Shown here piece after piece: positions 45,979 to 57,462 of a stretch of 64,000 nucleotides of DNA. The stretch is taken from positions 331,001-395,000 of the forward strand of contig JANJXV010000017.1 of NCBI GenBank assembly GCA_024803745.1, in the 5' to 3' direction. A program made the position numbers and the translations under genes. Position 1 is the first letter of the stretch, and the number at the start of each line of letters is the position of its first letter. Under the pieces are notes generated by a model, which saw only the letters and a list, made by a program, of their open reading frames with translations, did no database searches and had not been told where the DNA came from. Source of the DNA: Megascapheus bottae (Eukaryota; Chordata; Mammalia; Rodentia; Geomyidae).

Positions 45979-47154
45979 TCTCCAGCCCGGGAGTACTTGC
46001 GGGCTCTCCGCTTCTCCCCGTCCCGCTCGCACTTGCTCGCCTTCTCTTCTTTCAACATGACTGATGCCACCATGTCCTTTGTCCAGGACTTCTTGGTCGG
46101 TGGAGTGGCAGCTGCTGTCTCCAAGACTGCTGTAGCTCCCATTGAGCGCGTTAAGCTCCTGCTACAGGTACAACATGCCAGCAAGCAAATCACCGCCGAT
46201 AAGCAGTACAAGGGCACTGTAGATGGCGTGGTGCGGATCCCGAAGGAACAGGGAGTTCTCTTTCTGGCGTGGTAACCTGGCCAATGTCATCAGATACTTC
46301 CCCACCCAAGCTCTCAACTTCGCCTTCAAAGATAAATACGAGCAGATCTTCCTGGGCGGTGTTGACAAGAAAACCCAGTTTTGGCGCTACTTTGCAGGGA
46401 ATCTGGCCTCTGGAGGGGCAGCCAGGACCACCTCCCTGTGTTTTGTGGACCCTCTTGATTTTGCCCGTACCCGTCTAGCAGCTGATGTAGGCAAAGCTGG
46501 AGCTGAAAGAGAATTTAAATGCTTTGTTGACTGCCTGGTAAAGATCTACAAATCCGATGGGCTTAGAGGCCTGTATCAAGGTTTCAATATGTCTGTGCAG
46601 GGGATTATTGTCTACCGGGCTGCCTACTTTGGTATCTATGACACTGCAAAGGGAATGCTTCCAGATCCTAAAAATCATCGGGATGATCGCACAGTCTGTC
46701 ACGGCTATTTTTGGTTTGATTTCCTATCCTACTGATACTGTGTGCAGCCGCATGATGATGCCATCAGGTCGCAAAGGAACTGATATGTACAAAGGCACAC
46801 TGGACTGCTGGCGGAAGATCGCACCTGATGAAGGAAGCAAGGCCCTTTTCAAGGGTGCATGGTCCAATGTTCTCAGGGGAATGGGGGGAGCCTTTGTGCT
46901 TGTCTTGTATGATGAAATCAAGAAGTACCCCTAAGTTGTTTACCCAGGAGTCTCTGATGAGCTATGTCGTATAGTCTTGAGCATTTTGGGACAGATTCTG
47001 GGCTGTTTATTGTTGACAAAAATTTGCTGGTTGAAAGTGGGAAGCAATATTCACCTCACCAGTTTTGTGTTAAAGCTATTTCTATGATGATAATAAAGGG
47101 ACTCAATGTATGTTTTTTATTTCAGTCACACCTGAATGAATAAAGACATCTTTA
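45979..47154 (+). pseudogene. SLC25A5: SLC25A5 (ADP/ATP translocase 2) processed pseudogene
   Basis: A retrocopy of the inner mitochondrial membrane carrier that swaps cytosolic ADP for matrix ATP. A GC-rich 5' UTR (45979-46056) precedes ATG at 46057. The first repeat's PIERVK motif, the [15 protein letters not shown] block (isoform 2 rather than 1 or 3), the PLDFARTR motif and the C-terminal YDEIKKY before TAA (46932-46934) are all recognisable. All exons are joined without introns. Compared with the family's usual 298 residues there is a 2-nt deletion near 46255-46262, a 14-nt deletion near 46670-46680 and a 3-nt in-frame loss near 46785. Two frameshifts break the frame. The nucleotide-carrier signature RRRMMM reads CSRMMM, and the Y of VYPLDF is D. 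The 3' UTR has AATAAA at 47139-47144 before an A-rich tail. It is not expected to make a carrier. Confidence 0.96.
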
Positions 47155-47188
47155 AAAGAAAAAGAAAGAAAAAAAAAAAAGAAATGAA

Positions 47189-47234
<46 letters not shown>

Positions 47235-47240
47235 AAAGAA
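47155..47240. repeat. Poly-A tail grown into (GAAA)n
   Basis: It starts as the A-rich tail of the SLC25A5 copy and becomes about 12 GAAA units. The opposite flank of the pseudogene is also GAAA, so the TSD, if present, is hidden in the repeat. Confidence 0.9.
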
Positions 47241-47465
47241 AGAGCCAGGCTCATGTCTATAATCCTAGCTTCTCAGGAGGCTGAGATCTGAGGATCACAG
47301 ATCAAAGCCAGCCCGGACAATAAAGTCCGTGAGACTCCTATCTCTAGCCACCAGAAAACCAGAAATGGCCCTGTGGTTCAAGGGGTAAGGTGATAGCCTT
47401 GACCTGAAGAGCTCAGGGACAACACCCAGGCCTAGAGTTCAAGTCTCAGGACAGACAAAAAAAAA
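47241..47465 (+). repeat. 7SL-Geo SINE
   Basis: Head catgtctataatcctagctt, linker ctatctctagccaccagaaa, Geo half with gtggttcaaggggtaaggtg and gagttcaagtct. Confidence 0.9.
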
Positions 47466-47577
47466 AGAGAGAGAGGAGAGAGGAGGGAAGGAAAGAGGGA
47501 GGGAGGAAGGGAGGAAGGAAGGAAGGAAGGAAGGAAGGAAGGAAGGAAGGAAGGAGGGAAGGAAGGAAGGAAGAAAA
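47466..47577. repeat. (GGAA)n purine tract
   Basis: Mixed GA, GGGA and about 14 GGAA units following the SINE tail. Confidence 0.95.
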
Positions 47578-48318
47578 TAAGATGAGCATGATGGCCATAA
47601 TTCCAGTTCTTCCAGAGATAGAGAGTGGGAAGAACACAGCTTGTGAATAGCCCAAGGGACAAAGTTAATAAGACTCAGTAAGCTGAGTGTGATGATATGA
47701 CTCTGTGAACCCAAAGATGCAGGAAGTAGGTGTCAATAGGAAGATCAAAGTCCAAGATGATACTCAACAAAACGTAAGACAGTATTAATAAAACCACTAA
47801 AACAAAAAGTGCAACTATATAGGTCAGGTATTAGAATATCTATGTAGCAAGTGTCATACCTTGAGTTTAAACCTCAGTATTGTTTTTTTTTTAAAAGAAA
47901 ACAAAGCAAAATCCACTAGCAATGGTTTTAAAAGTAGGGAAATGAATAATAAAATAATAAAGGGTATTTTTTTTTCTCAGAGACCATTACATAGGGCCTA
48001 CTCTCAATCCTACCACTTTCTAGCTAAATGATATTGAACACAGTTGTTAACCTGCTATGCTTAAACTAATGATTAATAAAATTAATCCAATCTTTGAGAA
48101 AAAATTAAAATACCCATAAAAATATAGCACATCATCTGACACATAATATATATCCAATCAAATTTAGCTATAAAATCCAAATCTACACTATGCTCTTAAT
48201 TCTTCTTTTCATCTTCTTTTCAAATTTTTCTTCTGAACTTCTTCTCCCTGCCACAGAAGTGTTTTCTAATTGCCTCTTATATCTTTTGTTCACTCTATTC
48301 TCTGCAATAGCTCTGAAC
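47578..48318. other. Unannotated, with possible worn B1/ID
   Basis: Weak B1-like (gatgatatgactctgtgaac) and ID-like (gagtttaaacctcagtattg, near 47868) wording occurs. Nothing else is recognised. Confidence 0.3.
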
Positions 48319-48332
48319 ATATTGTTTTCTTT

Positions 48333-48550
48333 TTTTTTTTTGTCTTTTTTTTTTTTTTTTTTTTTTGCCAATCCTGGGCTTGAGCTCAGGGCCTGAGCAC
48401 TGTCCTTGGACTTTCTCAAGGCTAGAGCTCTACCACTTGAGCCTCAGCACCACTTTCGGCTTTTTTCTATATGTGGTACCGAGGAATTGAATCCCGGTCT
48501 TCATGCATGCTAGGCAAGCACTTTAACCACTAGGCCAAACTCCCGGCCCC
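48333..48550 (-). repeat. IDL-Geo SINE with perfect 14-bp TSD
   Basis: A long T-run, then reversed Geo and ID head ending ccaaactcccggcccc. Perfect atattgttttcttt flanks it at 48319-48332 and 48551-48564. The clean tail and TSD suggest a recent insertion. Confidence 0.95.
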
Positions 48551-48631
48551 ATATTGTTTTCTTTCAAGGATTTCTTCCTGAAATACTGCAACAGCAAAGC
48601 CTTCAGATGACCTTATAAAGAATTGTACTTC

Positions 48632-48843
48632 GGAGAGCCAGGAACATGGCCTAGTGTTAGAGTGTTCACCTAGCATGTACGGAGCTCTGGGTTCAATTCC
48701 TTGGTACCACTACACAGAAAAAGCTGAAAGTGGCACTGTGGCTCAAGTGGCAAAGTACTACCCTTAGGCAAACTCTGTCCAAGGAGAGTGCCCAGGCCCT
48801 GAGTTCAAGCCCCAAGACTGGCCAAAAAAAAAAGAAAAAAGAA
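48632..48843 (+). repeat. IDL-Geo SINE with 15-bp TSD
   Basis: Head ggaacatggcctagtgttag, Geo with gtactacccttaggcaaact, A-rich tail. It is flanked by aaagaattgtacttc (48617-48631) and aaagaattgaacttc (48844-48858). Confidence 0.93.
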
Positions 48844-49006
48844 AAAGAATTGAACTTCTATTCCTTGTACTTTTGCTGTGCTCTTACATTGAGACTTTAC
48901 CACATATAACAAGTTTTGGTAATAAAATATGAAACTTTAGTACATATGCTTTGCTTTGGTAATAAAATCTGAGCAGACATTTTGGGGAAAAATGGTCTTA
49001 TATGTT

Positions 49007-49228
49007 TGGGTTTTGTCAGTTACGGGATTTTGAACTCAGGGCCTATCTGTGAGCTCTATTTTACTCAAGGCTAGTACTCACTAACCACTTTGAGCTACAG
49101 CTTCACTTCCAGTTTTCTGGTTGTTATTTGGAAGTAAGAGTATTTTAGACTTTTTTTTTGCCCAGGCTGGCATTGCAATTTTCACATCCTCCTGAGTAGC
49201 TAGGATTATAGGCGTGAGCCACCTGGCT
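49007..49228 (-). repeat. 7SL-Geo SINE
   Basis: Reversed Geo (ttttgaactcagggcctatc), linker (ggttgttatttggaagtaag) and head (ctcctgagtagctaggatta). Confidence 0.88.
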
Positions 49229-49869
49229 TTATGGGATGTTTTGTTTGTTTTGAATTATATGACTTGGTTCTTATGCTCTGGATGTTCTGAGAAGGGACTC
49301 TGGATTCCTCCTTTAGAAAGACCTAGAATTAGCACTCATGAAAAAGACCAGAGCTTAACTCACAACCTTAAGCAAAGGTACCTAATGCAGTGTTCATTCA
49401 GTTACCCAGCTAAACCCAGCCTAGATCAACTGAACCTCAGTGGAACTGCATGCCTCTGATCATGATAACAAATCCTTGCAACAAATGTTTGCATTAAGTT
49501 GATTTTAATATGTCATAAATATTTTAATATATCATAGATATCTGATTAACGCAGATTATCACCTTTTCCAGATGTACTCTGGTATTTTATAGCCCAACTA
49601 ATTATACAACAACATGGTGATCTATGACTATAGCCTTGGTTTTTCTACTATGTTATCTTGGACAGTCCTTCTCTTTGCCTTCTTATGAAGACAAATTCTC
49701 TAGTCATTTTCAGCACTGAGCTAAGAAATTATAGGTCATTTCCCTGAAATATTCTTGAATCCCATGAAAAACTGTTACACCACTCAAGACTTCCAGTTTA
49801 TTCACTTAGGTTTCTTCTTTTGAGGAGTATGGTTTCATTTCTTAACTAAAGTGATTTGCTTTACTTTTC

Positions 49870-50095
49870 TAGTACTAAGGTTTGAACTCAGGGCCTTACA
49901 TTTTTTATTCTTGCTTGCTTGACTGCCACAATATCACTTGAGTTCCATACCACATCGTTAGCTCTGTTTTTGTGCTGCTTATTTGAATGAGAAAGAGAGA
50001 TAGAATTTCAAGGAGTTTTTCCTGCTAGGGAGGCTGGACCTGTGATTCTCTGGATCTCAATCTCTTAAACAGCTAGGAGTACATGTGTCACCAAG
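49870..50095 (-). repeat. Old ID-B1 SINE remnant
   Basis: Reversed ID wording (taaggtttgaactcagggcc, ttgcttgcttgactgccaca) followed by reversed B1-like wording (ctggatctcaatctcttaaa, cagctaggagtacatgtgtc). Confidence 0.5.
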
Positions 50096-51126
50096 ATCTT
50101 GCCTTTTGTCAAGATATTAGTATTTATTGAAGGTCTCTATGCTTCGGAATTCTGCTTGCCATTATATATGCAATGAGATAGAGATCCTTTTCCTCAATTT
50201 ACAGAAAGAGAAAGTGAGACTCAGAGAAGTTGTGGATTAACTGTTTTTGTAATAGTTTTGTAAATAGAAGACTGAGGCTGAAATGATTCCTCTTTTATTT
50301 CTCACTGCCACGCTATTTTGCTGTCCTGTCTCAACATTCATAACTATAACTGCAACAAAATTTAATGGTAGATTTTTGACATGACATAAGCAATAGTTAT
50401 AGTTGTATTTTTATCATCAGCAATTAAACTACAAAGTACTACATGTTGATGATTTTATAAAAGATTTACTTCAAAGTTGAGATGCTAAACCTTAAATAGC
50501 TCATTCCCTCCATCTCTGAAGGCCTATTTGTATATGACCAATGTTTGTTTTTTCATGTTCTATAGAATTCTGAGGGAAACCACAGCATAACCACCTTAGT
50601 ATAGCAGAGAGAGTCTGACCTGAGCCCACAAAAGCCAAAAGAAGCCGGATTAGTGTTGAAAGTTTGGTTTGACAATGTCTTCACTTCACACCCTTGCACC
50701 TCTAGGCATTGTCTTTTTTTAACAGCAGAGTGCCAGCCTCGAATTTTTAAATCTTAACTCTGAATTTCTTGACTCCATGTGTTTAAGATAGACTTTGCAT
50801 GTTTCTATTTTGAAGTAGCTGTTTGTCTGAGCAGGAAAAAAAACGGGGAGGGCATCAAAGAAGACTAATGGGAAGTGCTTGTCTTAAGTACAACTGCTGA
50901 GCTACCAGATTAAGGAAAGTCTCTTTTGAGTTTGACAAGTTTTACTCTAGACCAGAATGTCTCGGCCTCAGCACAGCCAGCATGTACTCAGTGAGTTAGG
51001 GAAGCTGTCCTGACTCTGAAGATTAGCAGTTTACTGGCCTCTACTTACCGAATGCCAGGAGTACCATGTCCATGGCTGTGACAATCAAAATGCTTATTTC
51101 CAAAACTAAAACACAAACGAAAAAGG
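50096..51126. other. Unannotated sequence with a splice-like pair
   Basis: No repeat or gene is recognised. On the minus strand, 51049-51075 is bounded by AG and by GTAAGT and holds an ATG; this is discussed as a weak exon candidate only. Confidence 0.3.
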
Positions 51127-51195
51127 CAGGGACATGGCTCAAGTCAAGGAGTGCTTCACTAGCAAGTACATGAACCTGGGATGAATCAGTAATAA
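51127..51195 (+). repeat. ID-like fragment
   Basis: gacatggctcaagtcaagga, gtgcttcactagcaagtaca and gaacctgggatgaatc form a lone, diverged ID element. Confidence 0.55.
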
Positions 51196-51216
51196 TAAAA
51201 ACAACAACAATAAAAT

Positions 51217-51219
<3 letters not shown>

Positions 51220-51307
<88 letters not shown>

Positions 51308-51357
51308 TTTCTCTCTCTCACTCTCTTTCTCTACCTCTCTCCCTTCTCTCTCTCTCT
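51220..51357. repeat. (CT)n/(TC)n microsatellite
   Basis: About 138 bases almost entirely C and T. It lies at the tail side of the reversed IDL-Geo that follows. Confidence 0.97.
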
Positions 51358-51569
51358 GCCATTCCTGGGGCCAGGCTCAGGGTCTGGACACTGTCTTTAA
51401 GCTTTCCTAAAGTTAGCATTCTACCACTTGAGCCACAGTACCACTTCTGGCTTTGTCTGTATATGGGGTACTGAGGAAGCAAACCCAGGGCTTGTGCATG
51501 CCAGTCATGTCCTCTATTCTTCGTGCATGCCAGTCAGGTCCTCTACCACTGAGCCACACTCCCAACCAT
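51358..51569 (-). repeat. IDL-Geo SINE with internal duplication
   Basis: Reversed Geo (gccattcctggggccaggct, ccacttgagccacagtacca). The ID head contains a near-repeat of gtgcatgccagtcatgtcct (about 51494-51522 and 51523-51551). Confidence 0.88.
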
Positions 51570-52589
51570 CTTTCTCCTTCACTTCTCTCTCTCTCTCTGT
51601 TCCTTTCTCTTTCATTATTCTATTTATCTAGCATCCAGCATCTTTTATCTATTCTATTCTATTAATCTATTGTTGATCTGTTTATGCACTGAACATTATT
51701 TCATGTGTTTGTATGTGTATATACACAGGCACACAAATTATACATGCCACATTTTCATATATTCATCCATGTTGGATGCTTAGATTAGTTCCATTTCTGG
51801 CTATTATGAACAATACCGCAATGATGCAATGAATATGGGAATGCAAGTATCTCTTTGACATACTTCTTTCATTTCTTTTGGATGTATAACATATATAACA
51901 CATGGACTTTCTGGATCCCATAATGTAATGAAATTTCTGGATCCCATAGAACTGAAAGTTCTATTTTTAGGTTTGTGAGGAATTTCTGTACTTGTATCAG
52001 TAATTTACATTATATGTCTTAATTGGTAAACCTTTATCGGATGTATGGTTTGCAAATATTTCCTTCCATTCTATAGATTCTCCCTGTACTCAGTTGATTT
52101 AAATGTAAAGCTTTGTAGTTTGATTCTCTCACTTTCTAGCTTTACTTTATAGTCTGTGCTTTTGTATAGTATCCAAAAACATCATTGTTAAGTTCAATAT
52201 CAAGATTTTCTCTCTCTCCTGCTAGTAGATTTATAGGTTGAGGAATTTTGTTTAGGTAAATACCTAAATTCATTTTTGAAAGAATTTTGTATGTGTTTTG
52301 TATCTGGTGTTGGATAAAGATCCAACTTGATTCTTCTGTATGTAGATACCTTGTTTGTCTAGCTCCACTTTTTTCATGACTATCCCTGTCCATTGTGTGC
52401 CCTTGGTGCCTATGTCAAAGATAATTATAAATATGCATGTTTATTTCTGGATACTTTATATTATTCCATTGTTCTTTGTTTTTAAATGCCAGGATCATGC
52501 TGTTTTGATCAACATAATTTAAATAATTACCAGGGCCTTCCTTTAACATAAATTATATAGGCACATACTCTCCTTTGGCTTTCTGTTAT

Positions 52590-52705
52590 TGTTGGGGTGA
52601 CATTACTTCTTGAACATTGTTACTCCTTCCCATGTTTTACTCCTTTGGCTGTTTCACCCAAGGTTGGTGCTCTACTACTTTTAATCCACACCTCCACTTC
52701 CAAAT
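52590..52705 (-). repeat. Geo-module fragment in L1
   Basis: cctttggctgtttcacccaa, ggttggtgctctactacttt and ccacacctccacttccaaat are reversed Geo without a head. Confidence 0.55.
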
Positions 52706-53084
52706 TATCAGATATTTTTAATTGTAGATTGCTTTGGGAGGCATAAATACTTCAACAATATTAATTCTAGTCTATGAGTCCATTATATATTTCCATTCAT
52801 TTGATTCTTTTGTTTCATCAATATTTTATAATTTTTATTGTACCATAGTTAAAAAAAATTAGGTGTGGTATATACCCATTTATTAGTAGCTATTATAAAT
52901 GAGATATTTTCTTGATTCCTTTTGCGAATAGTCCGTTAATAGTTAGTTTTGAGTTTTTGTATGTTGGTTTTATGTCCTGCAAATCTACAAATGTTATGGA
53001 ATTTTTTAAAGAGCTTTTCATGGTACCTATAGTGTTGTGTGTATTCCTGTGTGTGTGTGCTCCCGTGTGTGTGTGTGTGTTTTA

Positions 53085-53135
53085 CTGGAATTTTAATTCA
53101 GGGCCTGGTGTTTGCTAAGCAAGCTTTCCACTGTT
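53085..53135 (-). repeat. Short ID-like fragment
   Basis: attttaattcagggcctggt and gtttgctaagcaagctttcc are a reversed ID piece next to a short GT run (53049-53080). Confidence 0.45.
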
Positions 53136-53370
53136 TTCTTATATATACAATCATATTAGTTACTTTTTACTTTTTACTTTTCACTTCCTTATTTGAAAGA
53201 CTTTTTTATTTCTTTATTTTAATGCCTAATTGTTCTGCATAGCATTTCTACTACTAAATAGAATACAGTGAGAGCAGACATCATTTTCTTGTCCTGGTCA
53301 TAAAAGCTAAGTTTTCCTATTTTCTCAGTTAAGTAGGATGTTATCTGGTTAGTCACTATTCACAGTCTTT

Positions 53371-53569
53371 TTTTTTTTTTTCTTTTGCCAGTCCTGGGCT
53401 TGAGCTCAGGGCCTGAGCACTGTCCTTGGACCTTCTCCAGGCTAGAGCTCTACCACTTGAGCCTCAGCACCACTTCTGGCTTTTTTCTATGTATGTGGTA
53501 CTAGGAATCGAACCTGGGTCTTCATGCATGCTAGGCAAGCACTTTAACCACTAGGCCAAACTCCCGGCC
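53371..53569 (-). repeat. IDL-Geo SINE with perfect 18-bp TSD
   Basis: A clean, near-consensus reversed copy with a T-rich tail. Perfect tcactattcacagtcttt flanks it at 53353-53370 and 53570-53587. It is among the youngest-looking insertions here. Confidence 0.96.
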
Positions 53570-53587
53570 TCACTATTCACAGTCTTT

Positions 53588-55625
53588 GAGTATGATGACT
53601 ATAGCATAGAAACTGGTCACCAGGATTAACAGACATTATTAGAGAACTGAAACTTTCAGTTCCATTCTGCTTTCTCTAAATTCCAGGTAAGGAAAGTGGT
53701 TGGTAAAAAGAGTTCATCATCAACAATGTATGCCCATGTATTAGAATCTCAATAAAAGTCCCATGTAACAGGATTTTGAGAGCTTCCAAGCCTGTGATAC
53801 ACTGAACTACGTAATAGGTACCAAACTTAGAAAAATCCTGAAAGTTCTGTGCTTCTTTCCTTCCCCTCATACCATTTCCTATTTATTTATTCCACTGGGC
53901 TACTGGTGACTTCTGTTCTTTATAGTAAACCTTTATATCTTGCATAAAATTTTTTCTAAATATTATAAAGCATTATAGCAAATTAATGAACCTCAGGAGG
54001 GAGATGAGGAAACCCTCAGTTTATTGAAGGTGAGGCAGCAACAAACTAGTACCTGTATTTTTTTATAAACTGGGAGAATTTTTGGAACTGAGTCTTTGCC
54101 CATAAGATCTGATGCTCTACATGCGAGCTTTAAAACTAAATTGACTCCTTGGATACCCAGTTGATTACTACAGTGTTACAAATATGCCAGTTAATGTAGA
54201 AAAAGCCCAGATGTTTGTGTTGTCTTGAGTGTCTTGTAGGTGACTTGAGTTAATGCAGTACCTCCAGATGGTATCCAACTGGGAATATTTAGTTTAAAAC
54301 AAGGAGAGAAGAGCTGCTGTTAGGAAAGGCAACTCAATACAGGTAATCAATAATAAGCAAATGTATATGTCATCATGAGGACAATTCTTATAGTGGGATG
54401 TAGCTCTAGGCATGTTTTTTCTTAATCTTCCATTTGGAGAGACACTCCCTTCCTTTCCCCAACATCAGTGGTCCCCACCCAACATCTGTATCATCTTCAG
54501 GCCCTATGTTCCTTCCTACCTGAGTCCTACCTGTGTCAGGCCAAAAGAAATTGGATATATGAGAAGGATAACCATCTTATTTTTTTTAAAGAGAGATTTG
54601 GTAAGCATCTTTTGACACCATCAGTGTAGAATACCACAACTTGGCACAAGTGCTTTATCCAGAATATTAATCGTTAGGCTCCCTAAGATAGATGAAAGTA
54701 GGTAAGTATCTGTGTGGCTAGTCCTGGGGCTTCTCAGCTCTAGTCACTGGAGTTACACTTGGTTGCCTCTAATACCAAATAAATATCCAACACAAGGCCT
54801 AAGTGTGAGAATAGCACATTGAGCCATTCTCTGTATTCATGGGTGAAAGAAGATTTCAAGTTAGCTCTTCCCATTCTAATTTCCTAAAAGAGAGTCAGAG
54901 TCCACATCACTGTCTGCTTCAACTTTTTTTGTAGGTGTAAGTCAAGCATCAACCCCCTCTATTTCACAATTCTAGAGTCCTTTTGAAGATTTCATCATGC
55001 TTGGGGCTCAGTAGAAGCACTCTTCCTCCAACTCTTGCCTAAAGCAGGATGCCAAGCACTGAAGGATCTCAGCTCTCTCCAAACAAAACTCAAGTTAGTG
55101 TTCAATTTAACTTATTCAGTAGAAGTCTCCTTTAGTGAACTTGAAGAGGCATGCCTAGCATCAACACCTACTTTCCACATGGTCCTGATTCTGAGGGACA
55201 AGTGGCAGAAGTCTATCCAGTGACAGACACTCTTCCCAATTCCTGCTTTCTCTTCCCCTTTCTAGTTCTGTTGTCATGAGCTTCAAACCACCAGCTAGAG
55301 GGCTTCAAATGTCCTGGAATGAGTTTTACAACTTTCTTCCTAAGTAAATTTGCATGTTGAAATCTTTCCTAAAGGTGCAGATAAATTCTATAATAGCTAA
55401 GGGAGCAAACCTTCCCTAGATAATGCTGAAGCTTACGGGAAGGACAAACAGATACTGCTCAGAGATAAACTGTAACCTGTTTAACCACAGCTAAGCTTTC
55501 AAGGATTTCTCAAGGCAGCTTTATGAATGACTAACAGTCTTGAATATCTCTCAAGGATTTATTTCTAGTAAAACTGTCCATTATAACCTTTCAGCCAGTA
55601 CTGAGCTCATACATTTACCCAAATA
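53588..55625. other. 2 kb repeat-poor stretch
   Basis: No SINE or L1 was recognised. Open frames are short (60-67 codons) and without signature. Confidence 0.35.
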
Positions 55626-55733
55626 AGTGTATTTCCTTCCTTTCTTCTTTTCCTTTCCTTCCTTCCTTCTTTTTCTTTCTTCCCTTCCTTCTTTCTTTTT
55701 TCTTCCTTTTTTTCTTTTTCCTTTCTCTGTGCC
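55626..55733. repeat. (CTTT)/(CCTT) pyrimidine tract
   Basis: About 108 bases nearly all C and T, at the tail side of the reversed SINE that follows. Confidence 0.92.
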
Positions 55734-55734
55734 T

Positions 55735-55955
55735 TTTTGTCAGTCGTGGGGCTTGAACTAAGGGCCTGGATGCTGCCCCTGAGTATTTTCACTCAAGGCT
55801 AGCACTCTACCACTTGGAGCTATAGTGCCGCTTCTGGCTGCCTAGTGGTTAATTGTATATAAAGGTTTCATGAACTTGCCTGGGAACCATGAGCTTCTGA
55901 TCTTGGCCTCCTGAGTAGCTAGAAGGATTACAGGCATGAGCCACCAGCACCTGAG
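55735..55955 (-). repeat. 7SL-Geo SINE
   Basis: Reversed Geo (ggggcttgaactaagggcct), linker (agtggttaattgtatataaa) and head (ggcctcctgagtagctagaa). Confidence 0.9.
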
Positions 55956-56309
55956 AAGATACTCTCTTTTTATATTCTATATTTGTATATACTTCTTTCT
56001 CGCCCCTATATCTAAACTCTTGATTTTACTTCTGTCCTTTGACTTTTATCTTTTTTTCCTAGCATTTTGCATGCAAGTTAACAATGTACATGTCTAATAG
56101 CAATCAGCAAAACATAGCATGTAATAAGGCAAAGAAAAGTCCTTTAATGCCTCAGCCAAAATAAGAAAAGAGTACTTTCACACCAGGTCTCGGGAGGCAA
56201 TTGTTATAGTTGTTTGTCAATAGCCACTTTTGTCTACGTACATTTAAAAAAGATCTGCTTTTTCAGTGGTGCATTACCTTGTGAAGAAACACTTTCCTTC
56301 CATTATTGT

Positions 56310-56390
56310 AGAGTGGTAGAGCGCTAGCCTTGAGCAAAAAGGAGCTCATAGACATCTCCCAAGCCCAGAGTTTAAGTTTCGCCTGTGCAC
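56310..56390 (+). repeat. Geo-module fragment
   Basis: gtggtagagcgctagccttg, agcaaaaaggagctcataga and gcccagagtttaag are a right half with no head. Confidence 0.65.
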
Positions 56391-56929
56391 ACAAGAATGC
56401 CTAAGGAAGTAGTGAAATTAAGATGATGATACACCTTTTTTTTAGAGGACACAGAGGAGGTGAGATGTCTGCACCTTAGAGGAGAGTAAGTGATTTGGGT
56501 GAAAGGTTAAAGGCCATCCTTAGACTAGGTGTTAGCAGTGACAAGGCCTATCTGGGTGTGGTATTGACATCTAGTTTTCCTCTGTTAACCTTTTCAGTAA
56601 ATGAAACTCCTGAAGAAAGAACTGATGAATATTGATTCCTTTTGGAATTTTTTGTCTTTGGATGGGGAAAAAAGAATTTACAGAAAATCCTTGACCTCAT
56701 TTTCTGTTTATCAACCTGTCATCAGCATCAGGAAGCAGCATATTTTGGGGTATCATTTCCTGAACAACTGTCATTGCTCTGTAAAAGTCTTTAACTCACT
56801 TAGCCTTGGTTACATAGTTACCTCTGAATCAATTAGCAAGTCTGGAAGATAAGATATCTAGGACCAGTAGAATCTACTAAAGTTCCATGGCTGAGCAAAA
56901 GCCAAGAGCAGTTCAAAAGGATAAATTCC

Positions 56930-56933
<4 letters not shown>

Positions 56934-56976
<43 letters not shown>

Positions 56977-57015
56977 AGGGAGGGAGAGAGGGAGGGAGGG
57001 AGGGACGGGGAGAGT

Positions 57016-57051
<36 letters not shown>

Positions 57052-57055
57052 GATA
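56934..57055. repeat. (GA)n, (GGGA)n and (GACA)n tract
   Basis: About 20 GA units to 56972, GGGA-rich purines to 57010, then GACA units to about 57050. Confidence 0.95.
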
Positions 57056-57228
57056 GAGTGCCATAGTGAAAGAGTCAGAGAGCAATAGACAGAGGTGCAG
57101 GGTGGATAAAATAGCCTAAGTTCATATGAAGAGTTTTTAGGAAAATATTGAAGGTAGACACTTTCTTGTGGGATGGTGTAGCCCTGATTACCAATTTGTA
57201 TCTTTAGATTTAAAGAAGCCTGAGTGAT

Positions 57229-57462
57229 TTTTTTTTTTTTGTCAGTTGTAGTGCTTTAACTCTGGGCCTGGGTGCTGCCTCTGAGTTCTTCAGCTCAAGG
57301 CTAGAGCTCTACCACTTTAGCCACAATGCCACTTTGCAGTTTTCTGGTGATTAGAGATAAGAGTCTCATGGACTTTAGTGACTAGACTGGCTCTGACCCT
57401 GGATCCTCAGATCTCAGCCTCCTGAATAGTTAGGATTATAGGCATGAGCCACCTGTGTCTGA
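57229..57462 (-). repeat. 7SL-Geo SINE
   Basis: A T-run, reversed Geo (gagttcttcagctcaaggct), a shortened linker and head (ctcagcctcctgaatagtta). Confidence 0.92.

Larger units (their letters stand above)
51690..53352 (-). repeat. L1 ORF2 fragment, antisense (about 1.7 kb)
   Basis: Reversed ORF2 wording in order: ggctattatgaacaataccg, tgcaaatatttccttccatt, ttttgtatctggtgttggat, aaagatccaacttgattctt, ccattgttctttgtttttaa, tctagtctatgagtccatta, tttttgtatgttggttttat, and caatatttt/aatgcctaattgttctg parts. This is the longest L1 piece in the window. All frames are broken, and SINE pieces interrupt it. Confidence 0.82.

Noticed and set aside
45666..46217. A 183-codon open frame on the minus strand
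   Set aside because: Most of it is repeating FLSF-type residues translated from the GAAA tract, plus antisense of the SLC25A5 pseudogene. It is not a gene.
46057..46934. A working SLC25A5 gene
   Set aside because: It has two frameshifts, no introns, an altered carrier signature and a poly-A tail, so it is a processed pseudogene.
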